64,000 nucleotides of DNA from Ehretia macrophylla (lineage: Eukaryota; Streptophyta; Magnoliopsida; Boraginales; Ehretiaceae), in NCBI GenBank assembly GCA_037974665.1, contig CM075783.1, forward strand, positions 9,350,762 through 9,414,761. Reading direction: 5' to 3'. Position 1 is the first letter of the stretch. The number at the start of each line of letters is the position of its first letter. Below are positions 13,233 to 24,063 of the stretch, piece by piece. The notes below the pieces were generated by a model. It was not told the DNA's origin, searched no databases, and was given only the letters and a program-made list of their open reading frames with translations. The translations under genes were made by a program, and so were the position numbers.

Positions 13233-14531
13233 AGTAATTAGACGTAAATAGTGTATTTCTAAATGGGTTTTTGAAAGATGATGTTTATATGGTTCAACCA
13301 CCAGGGTTTGCTAATTTTATGTTTCTTACACATACCTGTAATTTACAAAAAGTTTTATATAGTCTTAAATAGGCTCCAGGAGCGTGGTTTTCACGTCTTA
13401 GTACATTTCTTCAACAAGTTGGGTATTTTGCGTCGAAGTTAGACTCGTCTCTCTTTGTTTACTCTCGTTCCATAGTGGTTATTTTCTCTTGGTTTATGTG
13501 GATGACATTGTCATCTTGGAAGATGTTCCACTAATATTGCTTCTAATACTACCTTATTGCATTGTCAGTTTGCACTTAAGGACTAGGTCCACATTCATAT
13601 TTTCTTGGGGTTCAGGTTCAATAGGTATCTAATATCCTTCTTTTGTCTCAACAAAAGTATATACTTGAGCTTCTCGATCACACAAAATTGGATGGTGACA
13701 AGCCTGTCCCTTCTCCCATTACACCTAGCCAGCAGTTATGTCAGCACATGAGTGGTCCATTTTCAGACCCTACTCACTATTGAAGCATTGTGGGTGCTCT
13801 AAAATATTTCACTTTCACACTCCTGATATTGCTCTGGCTGTTAACGAGGTGTATCAGTTTATGCATCAACCAGTGAAAACACACTGGTCATCAGTCAAAC
13901 AAATCCTTCATTACCTGAAAGGAATATCGACACATGGTCTCTTTCTGTGGTCGTCCTTTAACTTTACTCTTCATGCATATTTTGATTCTGATTGTGCTGG
14001 TTTTCCTAATAATCGACGCAGCACACATGGTTATTGTATTTTCCTTGGCTCAAAGTTTATTTTCTGGTCGGCCAAGAAGTAGACTACCACGTCTTGCTGA
14101 TTGTGCTGGTTTTCCTAATAATCGATGCAGCACACATGGTTATTGTATTTTCCTTCCAAATTTGATTTTCTGGTCGGCCAAGAAGTAGACTACCACGGCT
14201 TGCTCAAGCACTAAGGTTGAATATCGTGCTATAGCCTATGCCATTGCGGAACTTTGTTAGCTAAATTCCTTACTTGCTGAATTATGTATTGTTACACTCC
14301 TATGTTTGGTGTGACAATATTGGTGCCACCTATTTAACTGTTAATCCCATCTTTCATGCGAGAACGAAACACATTAAAATTGATATTCATTTTATTCGCA
14401 AAAAGGTAGCTTCCAATGAACTGCATGTTCGATTCATTTCTACTGTTGATCAGCTTGCAAATATCACGACCAAAAGGTTGTTGATCACTCGGTTTAAATC
14501 ACTTCGGTACAAGCTTACTCACTTGAGGGGG

Positions 14532-14735
14532 TGTAATAAGAGATAACAACAACATAGATTTTGATAAGCAACAAAATAGATTTTGATAGGATTAATTTTA
14601 ACTTTTATATTGATGTTGTACTTATCCATCCTAGCCTGCTTGTATAGCGTTGTTGTATAAGTCTGTACTTTTACAGAAGTGAGACATACAAAGAGGAATA
14701 ATTGTATTCCAATCCTTTCACGATCCATAAAAAAA
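14532..14735 (+). repeat. 3' LTR of the old Copia element (approximate end)
   Basis: After the RNase H remnant, a polypurine tract (TTGAGGGGG) runs into TGTAATAAGAGATAACAACA, the usual layout for a Copia 3' LTR. The block is about 200 bp and ends near a CACGATCCAT motif. No second copy was found in the window, so the right edge is a guess. Confidence 0.55.
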
Positions 14736-15153
14736 TTTGCTCAACTTTAAGTCAAAACCTATATTTTACTAACAAAAGGAAAAAAACATTACTCCTCTTG
14801 TTTACTTGATATCATTGTATATGATAGTTGAAACTAGTTTAGTAAGTATGACGAGCTCATGCTTTTTTAGAATGAATGAATTTAGTCAAGGAGATGGGGT
14901 ATTCTAAAGAATAAAAATGTCCAAGTCTAATAAGGCTTTTGGCAGGACAAGAAAAAAGGCTTTCAGAGTACACGTGAATATTCATATAGATATTGGATAA
15001 TAGCCTTTAGATTTTGCTATAAAATGAATCCTTTAATTTAACTCGTCAAACATTATAGTTGTTCTTTGAGTACATGGCTGATTTCATGAATAAAGTTTCT
15101 TCATCTAGCAGGTTTGAAGTTTAAGCTCTCTTGATAGAAACTAGAAAGGAAGA
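14736..15153 (+). other. Upstream region of the NLR locus
   Basis: About 400 bp without a gene, between the Copia LTR and the NLR start codon. Apart from the TATA-like site at 15018 nothing specific is visible. Confidence 0.4.
15018..15024 (+). promoter_or_regulatory. Candidate TATA box of the NLR gene
   Basis: TATAAAA in the context TTTGCTATAAAATGAATCC, 130 bp before the NLR ATG at 15154. Spacing and sequence suit a plant core promoter; transcription is not proven. Confidence 0.45.
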
Positions 15154-17718
15154 ATGAATAGGTCTCGTCTATTTTTCAATATTCTCAGACGGCAGCAAGG
15201 AGAATACCGGAGCATCCTAAATAGAGCCCCGTTGAAGGATCATTTCTTGTCCATCAAACATGGGGTTGGTCTTCTACAATTATTTTACGTCGCCTCAGGA
15301 AGAGATGATCTTGATTTGCGTTTTGCAACAATGGTCGACGATGTCAGTGGGGAATTTAGGTCACTCTGCAATAGAGCAATAGATGATGATAGTCTTATCG
15401 TCGACATGGATCGTGCGTATACTAATTTGCGAGAAAAAATAAAGAATGTTCTTATCAATCCAGAAACCGGGGAATATGATACCATGTTGCCGGAAGGAAC
15501 TCATGGTAGCGATATTCTTTTGTTTGTTAGTTGTGTCCTATATGGTTTTGAGGATTTATTAAGCTGTAAGGATGATCAAATTGCCCATTCCATCAAAGAT
15601 AAGCTGCTATTTCTTCGAACTTTCTTGACATATGTAAGCGACAGAGGATTATACTTGAAGGGAAGCCGAGAAATGGTCGCTGTTTTACTTGCTTTAATTG
15701 ACAAAACATCATGTTTCCTCTACTCATGCTTCATTGGCAAAATGGATGAAGAGATGGAACTTGAAATGAAGCATAATCCCTATAATCCATTAGAGAAGAA
15801 TTTTGTGATGGAGGCCTATGTAATGATCTTTAGAGCCTCAACTGGTCTTGATTCACCAGAAAATCTCCTGGAAAGTGAACTTTCTCTCCTTCATAGTTTG
15901 ATAAAGATATTAGAGCCAAAGACAAGTTTTCAGATTTATTTGAATGATCAAAGTATCAAGCTCCACGACAAGTTGAATTTCCTTGCAAATCTTCTTAAAG
16001 ATCTGCCACATGAAGTGATAGTAGACAAGTTCATATATCTAGTACGACCATCCACCGAAGCTATTATTTCTAGGGTAATACCCATCCTTTACTCATCGTA
16101 TGAAGAAGACATGAAAGAAGAGATGGCTTTGGAAGTAAATGATGCAGTTTCTGAGGTGCTTGACCAGATTGAGCATATTCAATTTGAGCTAAGAGAGATG
16201 AAGTTGTATTACTATCCCAAAACTGATGAATTGGGCTTTCTGGATCTTCTCTTGGAACATTTGGAGGAGTTGCTGAAATGTCGACCAGAATTGATTGAGG
16301 TTCTGAGGAATCAAATTGATACGCTAAATGTGGAATTTGATTTCTTGAGATCTTTCCTAAGAAAAATCAAGAAGCAACATAATGAGCATGAAGAACTAGA
16401 AGATCTTTGGACAGGCATCATAGGCTTGGCATACCAGATGGAATACATTATCGATTTTTTCCTTTTAAATCATGATCCTGATGACTCTCGCATCATTTTC
16501 TCACTTTCTAAGATCATAGAGCAAACTAAGCTCATTAGATCAAAGGTAAAGAGGATCTATGATGAGGAGAAGTATCATATGCAACCCCACGGTATGGCGA
16601 AGGCATTCAGCTGTCTTCAATCAAAAGTTATCGATACAACAACAACTAATGAATTAGTAGTGGGGTTCGAGGATGAGGAAGAGAAGGTAATGCAGTACCT
16701 TGTAGGAGGCTCAACGCAACGACATGTTATCTCAATTATCGGTATCCCTGGACTTGGAAAGACGACTCTTGCCAGGAAATTGTATGAGGCTCCTTCAATC
16801 ATAAATCATTTTGATATTCGAGCATGGTGCTCTGTTTCTCAAACATATCGGAAAAAAGAATTGTTGCTTAGCATTTTAGGTAATGCTGTTGGAGATACCC
16901 GTGGAATCAATAACCTGAATGACACAGAGTTATCTGAAAAGCTTTACCAAAGTTTGAAGAAATGTAGATATCTCATCGTCCTTGACGATATATGGGACAT
17001 CGAGTCTTGGAATGATTTGGTAAGATCTCTTCCAGACGACAAAATTCAAAGTCGTATTCTCATAACTAGTAGACTCCACAGTGTGGCTTCACAAATTAAA
17101 GCTGGTAGCATGCATTTTCTTCGTCAATTCTCTCATGATGAGAGTTGGGAGTTATTTCAAAAGAAGCTATTTCTGAAAGAAAGATTCCCTCATGAATTTT
17201 TGGATGTTGGAAAAGAAATTGTAATGTGTTGCAAGAGACTTCCTCTTGCAATTGTTGTGGTAGCTGGACTTCTTACAAAGTAGGAAAAGAATACACATAT
17301 GTGGAAACAAATTACTAAAAGCTTAAGTTCACACATTTTTAGTTACTCGGAAAATCAGTGCAAGGCCATATTGGAGCTGAGTTACATTCATTTGCCAGAT
17401 CATTTAAAATCATGCTTTCTATACATTGGAGCATTTCGAGAAGGCAAAAGCATTATTGTCTCGAAATTGAAATGGTTTTGGATCGCTGAAGGATTTGTAC
17501 GAAATACTACGGGAAAGAGTTTGGATGATGTAGCAGAGGAGTATTTCAAGGATTTAATAAGTAGGAGCCTTGTAACAACTACCGAAGAAAGATCCCAAGG
17601 AGGAACCAAAATATGTGAAGTTCATAATCTCTTACGTGATTTTTGCTTGGAAAAAGCTAAAGAAGAGAAATTTTTGCAGGTGATAGATAACAATGAATTG
17701 CCTGGTAATTGGAGTAAT

Positions 17719-17724
17719 TGGCAT
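17719..17724. repeat. Target site duplication, left copy (TGGCAT)
   Basis: TGGCAT (codons W-H of the NLR) precedes the solo LTR and is repeated at 20244-20249. The usual duplication for this group is 5 bp (GGCAT); the sixth base may be chance. Confidence 0.85.
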
Positions 17725-20243
17725 TGTGATAACCCGAACCCGTCATGCATTTAATTAAGTGTTATCTTAAATGTTAGCATTGAATTTTGTGTTTATTTTT
17801 AGTTAAACATTCATTTGTAGCTTTATTTTCATATTTATGTTAATCGGTTTTATTTTTCTTGCATCTTAATGCTCGGTTCTCAATTAAATGAAAAGTAGCT
17901 CCGAGCCGGAGTAAATTTTTAACTATGTTGCTTTTCAAAAATTATATTTTCTTAAATTCTTTGAGATTTAATTGTTATTCTTTTATTGTCGCAAAGTGCA
18001 TTGAATTTCGAGAGCGATAGTTAGGAAATGATTTCTAGTCCTTAACAAATAGTGAAAACTAGTGTTTGGTGTTTTAATTTTAGTAGTTTAATTGTTATTA
18101 ACTGGAATTGGATTTATGTTAGTTGTTTTAGCTTTAAAATGCATGAAATAAGATTAGTTGACCAAGTTTAAGTTAGCTTTGACCAAGGGCTTTGACTTGT
18201 TGACTCCTTGTCACCTTAAAAGCTTATATTAGCACAAAACAAAAACAAAAAAGAAAGCTGAAAACAGAAATGGAAGGGCCGAAAATATACAGGGAGAAAA
18301 AAAAAGATTTCAATCTTCAAAACTTTAAATCTTTGCGTGAGCTTGCACGGGGTGGTTTCTGAGGCATCCGGCGTGGTTTTCCTAGCGTCTAATAGCGTTT
18401 AAGGTGAGGGTTTCATCGTTATTTGCGCATTTGAAATTATTGTATCTAAACTTTAATTTTTGTGATTTAACCGTAGGTTGTTATTTTATCCATTTCGTTT
18501 CTTAAAGAATGTTCCCTAGCAATCTTAGAACATGTATTTATAGCTTTTTAACATTTTCTGCGGTTGAATATCAAAATTGAAATATAAATTGTTAATTGAA
18601 TAGTAAATTATGAATAGTAAACCCCCGTTTCGATGAAGTTGCTCCGTTATGCGTTCTGTTGATGTAGGAAGGTGCTAGATATGCTTGAATGCCTAAATGT
18701 ATGGTTTAACTGGATTATGTAATGAAAAAACGGAGAAAAATGGCTTAGTGAAAGTTGGGGTCGTTTAGGTCAAGTTTGGCATTCTATCGTTTTTCGTGAT
18801 GGCATTGTCTCGGGAGACCATGGAAGCACTTTTGGTATGGTTATGGCATTGGTTGAGTGCTTGGTTAGGGTAGCGGTAGTTCAAACGAGCAAAGGGGGAA
18901 ATCGGGGCTTTGCGTGAATTCTAGGGTTAAGTAGGGTTTCGGGGTCTTTAGACGTGCCTTATGGTGACTTAGGAGGATTGGTGAAGTCGGTTTCCAAAAC
19001 TCGTGGTTCATTTGAAAGTAATAGTGTTTTGAAAGTTGGGGTCATTTTGTGATTTTGTGTATTTTTCATAGTGTAATGCCTATAGAATGCTTAATGTTAC
19101 TTGTTATGTTTGTTAAAGATGGTTATGATTGAATTTGTATGTCAATTGTTAATAATGCTAGTTAGTATTGTTCATATTACTTTATTGATTGTAATTGCTT
19201 ATTGTATCGCATGTTGTTATTGACTTGCATTCAGTGCCTTGCTCGATTATCGTTATATGTCTCGTATTGCATTGCATTAGAGTCAGGCGCGTGAGTGATG
19301 GGCCTCTCTGGGTAGCCTCGGGTTGCCAGTGTTGGTTGCTCTAGCTCCGTGTCCTATTCCCTTTTCTCGCTTGGGTTACCGCCTAGAGAGTTTTGGGTCG
19401 TAGAATTGACAGAGTATGTCCAGAGTACTCTAACGGAAGTTATAAGGTGAGTGAGCCGGCGTATCATCGTTAAAGTCATCGAAGTCATGATCGGTACATT
19501 TCTCGCTCGAGTGAACCATAGCCTTCAGAGTGTGGTATAGCTTTGAATGGTTGTGTTAATGCTTTCCTTAATTGCTTTTTGTATTGATTGTTTGACTTGA
19601 TTGCTTAATTATCAATTATATTGCTTAACTGTACCTATTTGCATTGCACGATCTTCTTTCTCTCCAATTCGATATCTGTCTCGCCCTCACTGAGTATACG
19701 TGTTGTGTATACTCACTCCTCACCACCACATTTCAGGAAATGCCTTGTTAGTTGGAAAGTTCGTGAATACGTGAAAGTTCATGCTTGAAGAGTTATCTTG
19801 CGTGCTACGTGGCTTGAGTTGTCAAAGATGCAAAGATGTATGTTTCATGTGTTGTTGTATTTAATGTTAATAAAGAATGTAATTTAAATTTAACTAGGTG
19901 ATTGAGGTAGAATGATAAGATAGTTTATGTATCTAGTTAGTATGGCTTGACTTTAATGCATGTTTGTATAGCTTAAAGGAAGAGTTAGAATAGTCTGGTA
20001 CTTGGAAATGTATGTATACTTGTTGAGTTTAATTGTTGAGAAACAAGGCTTGGATGACCTTGAGGTGTTTGAATGGTTGGACATGGTACTGGTCCATTTA
20101 TATGTTATTACAGGTTTTACATTTTGCCTAGAAACAGGGGAGACTCCGTCCGTCTTTCCCTAAAATTTTGGCCGGGTTTGGAATTGGGTTGTGATTAGAT
20201 TGATTGATAGAACTCCCGGTCTCGAGTGGGATCGGGGTGTTAC
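17725..20243 (+). mobile_element. Solo LTR inserted in the NLR coding sequence
   Basis: It starts TGTGATAACCCGAACCC and ends with the ATCGGGGTGTTAC type terminus of the non-autonomous element's LTRs (6575-9120, 10685-13227), in the opposite orientation to those copies. It shares the hairpin TGAGTATAC/GTATACTCA (19691-19699, 19707-19715) and the GGGCCTCTCTGGGTAGCC module near 19298. There is no internal region or second LTR, and the short direct repeat TGGCAT lies on both sides. This is therefore a full insertion later reduced to one LTR by recombination. If the duplication is only 5 bp, the right end is 20244. Confidence 0.9.
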
Positions 20244-20249
20244 TGGCAT
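20244..20249. repeat. Target site duplication, right copy (TGGCAT)
   Basis: Same six bases as 17719-17724. The NLR reading frame resumes here in the original phase. Confidence 0.85.
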
Positions 20250-21377
20250 GATCTTTCGGCAGTATATGTTCAGTGTCGAATTAGCTTTTATTGCCCAATG
20301 GTAGTTTTAAAATCGAAAAAGCCATCTAGCTATAGCCTTCACTCTCTATTATATCATTTTCGTACTCAGTACTTAGATGCAGAGATGTCAATCATTTCTC
20401 AGAATTTTTAGCTTCTTCGGGTGTTGCATATAGATTCTGCAAGGATTGACGAGAATTTTGGTAGAATTGAATTGCTTATTCATTTGAGGTATTTATTTGT
20501 GAAGGGTAAAATACCTTTTATCCCATCATCAATAGCCAACCTTTGGAACCTTCAGATTCTCCTTCTCGAAATGGATGATTATTATAATGATGAGGAAGTG
20601 GCGAGTGTACCAGATTCTGTTTGGGACATGGTGAACTTGAGGCATGTACACATAAATCCCCGTACTTGCTCTAATGTTGACAATCATAGACTTGAGAGGT
20701 CCTCATTATTGGATAATTTGAAGACGTTATCAACACCATGCTTTTCTTGCAAGCAAGATGCGGAAAACTTACTAAGAAGGCTACCGAAACCTAGGAAATT
20801 GAGTTGCGTATTTTTTGACTGTTGGGAAGATTCCAACGACTGCTGTCAGTTTCCAATACTGGACTTTCTCGGTCAACTTACATCCCTGAAGGTTCGTTTT
20901 GAGGGATCTTTGCACTTGAGAAAGAGATGTGAGTTTAAATTCCCTTTAAATCTACAAAAATTGACTCTGTCGAATTGTCGAATATTGTGGGATGACATTT
21001 CAAGAATTGGGAATACACTCCCCAACCTAAAGGTTCTCAAATTAATTGGAAACAATCCTTTCGATAGTACATGGAACATGAATGAAGGGGACTTATTCCC
21101 TCAGTTGAAATGTCTGAAATTAAGCAATCTGAGATATCTTCGTAATTGGATTGCTTCAGAAGAATCTTTTCCCAAGCTTGAACAACTGTTGTTATACCAT
21201 TGCGGGGATCTTAATGAGATCCCTCCTCTTTTTGAAGATATTCCCACACTACGGAAAATTGTAGTGGGTTGGTGCAAAGTTTCTGTGGGTGAATCAGCTC
21301 AGAGAATTCAAGAGGAACAGCTAGATGGATGGCAAAACCAAGAACTCAAAGTCTATATCAATGACCTTTACCAGTGA

Positions 21378-22029
21378 ACACAGGTGAATTTCTTAATTTC
21401 TCTGCTTGTGGAATTAATTACAATTATATATTTCGCTGTTTCTACTTATTAATTTGTTTATTTTTGGCTAGCTTAAGACCCGTGAGAATTCAAATATTAT
21501 TATATATGAATTAGTAGTGATGCTTTGTGAGTTATACTGCAACTTTGCTTGTTTGTTTTACCCCGATTTCCCATTAAATTCCTAAAATTTCACAACTTAT
21601 CTTGTTGTGATTGAGCGTATATTTCATTCGTTTTCTAATCTAGTTGGTATTCCATGCTTCCTGTTCTTAAGATGTATTTTTCCTGACATTTGCAATTTTT
21701 TCGTCTGTAACTTATGCTACCCCGCGCTCATTCCCAGTCTTGTTTGATAATCCATGCATATATATATTTGTTTATAATCACCCATGATGACTTCCAGCTT
21801 GTGAACAATTAGGTTTGTAGCATGAGTTGAAACTATTAAATATTAATTTGTGCAAAATTTCCAATTCACTATAATTCATAGTCCCGTCTGCACATTTTCT
21901 TTGCAAAACTTTCGGAAACATATACTTTTCAAAATAAAACGCTACTACATTTTCATATGCTAGTGATTTGAAACTAATCTTAAAACATGGTGTTTACTTT
22001 GTGTATCTCCATAGTAAAGTGTGTATATG
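21378..22029. other. Downstream flank of the NLR locus
   Basis: AT-rich DNA of about 650 bp with no gene, repeat or signal that could be supported. It probably includes the former 3' UTR. Confidence 0.4.
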
Positions 22030-22256
22030 TATATATGTTTTGTAACACTAAAGAAGACAGATAAAGACGAGAGATACATGGAGAAAAGAGAAAAGTTATT
22101 TTATTACTTTTCTTGAGTGTGTTATATTATAACGTAGAGAGTTCTATTTATAGAGAAATACAACTTACTTTTTAAGTAATCCCTAGAGGGCTTTTATATT
22201 CATGGGTTTAGTTTTGGGCTCCAAAACTAACTTGCGGACCAAACAATGAATATCCA
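22030..22256 (-). mobile_element. Copia-like LTR fragment
   Basis: On the minus strand this reads like a short Copia LTR: GGTGGATATTCATTGTTTGG at the start, then CTCTATAAATAGAACTCTC as a TATA region, then a pyrimidine-rich leader. The opening resembles that of the Copia LTRs at 44041 and 52015 (GGTGGATATTCA), but the rest differs. There is no partner LTR and no clear duplication, so family and ends are uncertain. Confidence 0.45.
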
Positions 22257-22261
22257 CCTAT

Positions 22262-22263
<2 letters not shown>

Positions 22264-22314
<51 letters not shown>
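22264..22314. repeat. (TA)n microsatellite
   Basis: About 24 uninterrupted TA units. Length is likely polymorphic. Confidence 0.9.
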
Positions 22315-22316
<2 letters not shown>

Positions 22317-22387
22317 TTGGAATATTTTGTTTTGGAATAGGTTCTCTTTAATATCTTTTGTATAAACTGGTATGTATATAAGTTCTA

Positions 22388-22776
22388 GGGTAAATTTTAC
22401 ACTTAGTTCCTATTGTTTACATATTTTTTTAATGTAATTCTTAATGTTTTAAAAGATTTATAGTGGTTCCTAATTGTTACAAAAATTATTCAAAATGGTT
22501 CTTATTATTCAAACTTAGTCAATTTGGTCTCTATTGATTTAAAAATTTTAATTTAGTTTATATTACTTTTTAAAAAAATTCAATTCAGTCTTTACACGTG
22601 ACCCGACTAAATTAAAATTTATGAGAAATAATAGGGGCTAAATTTGCTAGTTCTTAACAATGGGGATCATTTTGAATAACTTTATAAATATTAAGGACTA
22701 ATATAATTTTTTTAAAATATTAAAAATCAATTTTAAAAAAAATATAAATATTAGAGACTAAGTGTGATATTTACTT
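22388..22776. mobile_element. Mutator-like MITE, copy 1
   Basis: A 389 bp non-coding element starting GGGTAAATTTTACACTTAG and ending with the imperfect inverse CTAAGTGTGATATTTACTT. It is largely self-complementary and flanked by TAAGTTCTA (22379-22387) and TAAGTTTTA (22777-22785), a 9-bp target duplication with one mismatch. Nine-bp duplications are the hallmark of the Mutator superfamily. A second copy lies at 44461-44835. Confidence 0.75.
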
Positions 22777-22870
22777 TAAGTTTTATGATTTGAACACTTT
22801 TGAACTATGCCTTACTTATGGAATAGAGAAATATTACATGTTGGTCTTGTCAATAGGAGTCAACAGTTTA

Positions 22871-22895
22871 CATACTATACTATACTATACTATTA
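22871..22895. repeat. Short (TATAC)n run
   Basis: Four to five copies of a 5-bp unit (TACTATACTATACTATACTA). Minor simple repeat. Confidence 0.8.
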
Positions 22896-22956
22896 AAGTG
22901 CACCGTTGTTTTGGATATCCTATACAACAACTAGGGGCCATATACCCACTATTAAG

Positions 22957-23950
22957 AGTATTTTTAGTGGGGGCTCTACAAGCTAATAATTACACAAAAT
23001 AGACTTTAGAAAAAAAAATACCACAATGGGAGTCTGTAAAAAAAATAGAGCCCAGTCTGTAAAATTTGGCAATTTCAGTCCAAAATAGAGATCAGTCTCT
23101 ATTTTCTTCAACAAATTTGTATAAAAAAATAGAGACTCCACAAAAAGACAAAGTCAGTCTCTATATTTTTCAAACATACATCATACCAGATCGTCAAATC
23201 TGATTTTTTTTTTTTTTAAAAAAAATTGAGTGATCTAAAGAGTCATTGAGATATAGCCGTTGATGGTCTAATTGCATATATATTCAACCAATCAGACCAT
23301 CAATGGCATACACAAGAAAAAAAACAACAGATCTGAAAAAAAAAGGTAAAAAATAGATTCAGCATATATATATATAAAAACAGATTTGAAACAACACGCA
23401 TAGGGGATAACAGGAGAGGAGCGGGGTGAGGGAGGGGGTGACGGGAGAAGAGGAAGTAGGGGAAGGGATGAGGTAGGGCAGCGATAGAGGGGTGATGTGG
23501 GGTAGTGTGTGGTATAGGGTTGAAAGAATTATGAGAGGAGGGTGGCGGCTACATTAGGGCAGTGAAATGGGTTGAGGGGTTGGGTTTTATTTTATATATT
23601 GGGTTTATTTATTTATTTTTTATGATTTTCTTTTTAATTTTTTTTAAAAATTTATATAATACTTAATTTTAACGAACGGATGAGATTGAAAATAAAAAAA
23701 TCCAATGTAATCGGATGTAATTAAACGTCATCCATGTGGATAAATGTTACCGTTGTCGGAATTAATTTATTTTTTTGTCGAAATGTTTGTAAAAAAAAGT
23801 TGCGAAAATATAAATAACAATTAAAATTAAAAAAAATTAACACTCGCAAAAAATTAACACATAATCAAATTAGTATGTAAAATTAAATTAAACACAATAT
23901 AGAGACTCAAGTAAATAAAGACCCTCACTGGGGATGAATCTTTTTTAGAG
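22957..23950. mobile_element. Possible non-autonomous DNA transposon
   Basis: The left side (AGTGGGGGCTCTACAAGC) and the inverse of the right side (CCCCAGTGAGGGTCTTTA) are loosely similar, as in MITE families whose ends read like CAGTGGGGGTCTCT. The interior has repeated GAGACTC/GAGTCTC words, a hairpin at 23256-23307 and a G-rich purine stretch at 23407-23580. No exact terminal repeat or target duplication could be fixed, so this is tentative. Confidence 0.3.
23256..23307. repeat. Hairpin: 14-bp inverted repeat
   Basis: GCCGTTGATGGTCT (23256-23269) and AGACCATCAATGGC (23294-23307) pair with one mismatch around a 24-base loop. Probably part of the surrounding transposon-like unit. Confidence 0.6.
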
Positions 23951-24005
23951 ACCCAAAAAAATACTTGAGTCTTAATCAGAGTCTCTAAAATTGGCAAGGT
24001 CTCTA

Positions 24006-24063
24006 ATTCCCTTCCTACTTGTCACGGACCGCGTCCTTTTTTGGGCTGACACCCTACTCAGCC
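24006..24063 (-). repeat. GC-rich ~102 bp repeat, left half, split by the gypsy element
   Basis: These 58 bp together with 33547-33590 (44 bp) align, about 88% identical and without gaps, to the unbroken minus-oriented copy at 46996-47097. The last five bases, CAGCC, are the target duplication of the inserted element. Confidence 0.8.
24059..24063. repeat. Target site duplication, left copy (CAGCC)
   Basis: CAGCC precedes the 5' LTR and recurs at 33542-33546 directly after the 3' LTR. Confidence 0.95.

Larger units (their letters stand above)
955..14735 (+). mobile_element. Old Ty1/Copia element, interrupted by two nested insertions
   Basis: A degenerate plus-strand Copia element lies in three blocks: about 955-2334 (integrase core and the linker to reverse transcriptase), 6357-6574 (start of reverse transcriptase, reading like NVVGLKWVFRI) and 13233-14735 (reverse transcriptase with NSVFLNGFLKDDVYMVQPP, RNase H, then a 3' LTR). 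The first gap is filled by a solo-LTR-like block and the second by a complete non-autonomous LTR element. The reading SNGWPLQQLDVNSVFLNG runs straight across the second insertion site, which fixes the order of events. The element is heavily decayed (many breaks), carries a short internal tandem duplication near its end, and has no recognisable 5' LTR in the window. It is the oldest layer of this nest. Confidence 0.85.
15154..21377 (+). pseudogene. R1-like CC-NB-LRR disease resistance gene, disrupted
   Basis: About 1230 codons of an intracellular immune receptor of the late-blight R1 type. Residues 1-400 match the long R1 N-terminal region. About 400-480 is a coiled-coil region (LGFLDLLLEHLEELLKCRPE, then LRSFLRKIKKQHNEHEELED). 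The NB-ARC has a P-loop GIPGLGKTT at 530-538, RNBS-A FDIRAWCSVSQ, kinase-2 LIVLDDIW near 608-615, RNBS-B SRILITSR and GLPL as CKRLPLAI near 693-700. The MHD motif is the variant VHN. LRRs follow (for example IPSSIANLWNLQILLLE and VPDSVWDMVNLRHVHI), with a stop at 21375-21377. The ATG at 15154 is the first in a long open frame. Damage: TAG at 17281-17283 between GLPL and RNBS-D, a ~2.5 kb solo LTR after codon 857, and TAG at 20409-20411. The frame is otherwise conserved across all three. Any product would be a truncated CC-NB fragment of 709 residues. Confidence 0.93.

Noticed and set aside
17299-17754. Independent small NLR-fragment gene after the first TAG
   Set aside because: It is the in-phase continuation of the 15154 NLR and runs into the solo LTR; no promoter or separate start is evident.
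23407-23580. G-quadruplex cluster in the purine-rich stretch
   Set aside because: Only three close G runs occur together; the fourth is too distant for a standard quadruplex pattern.
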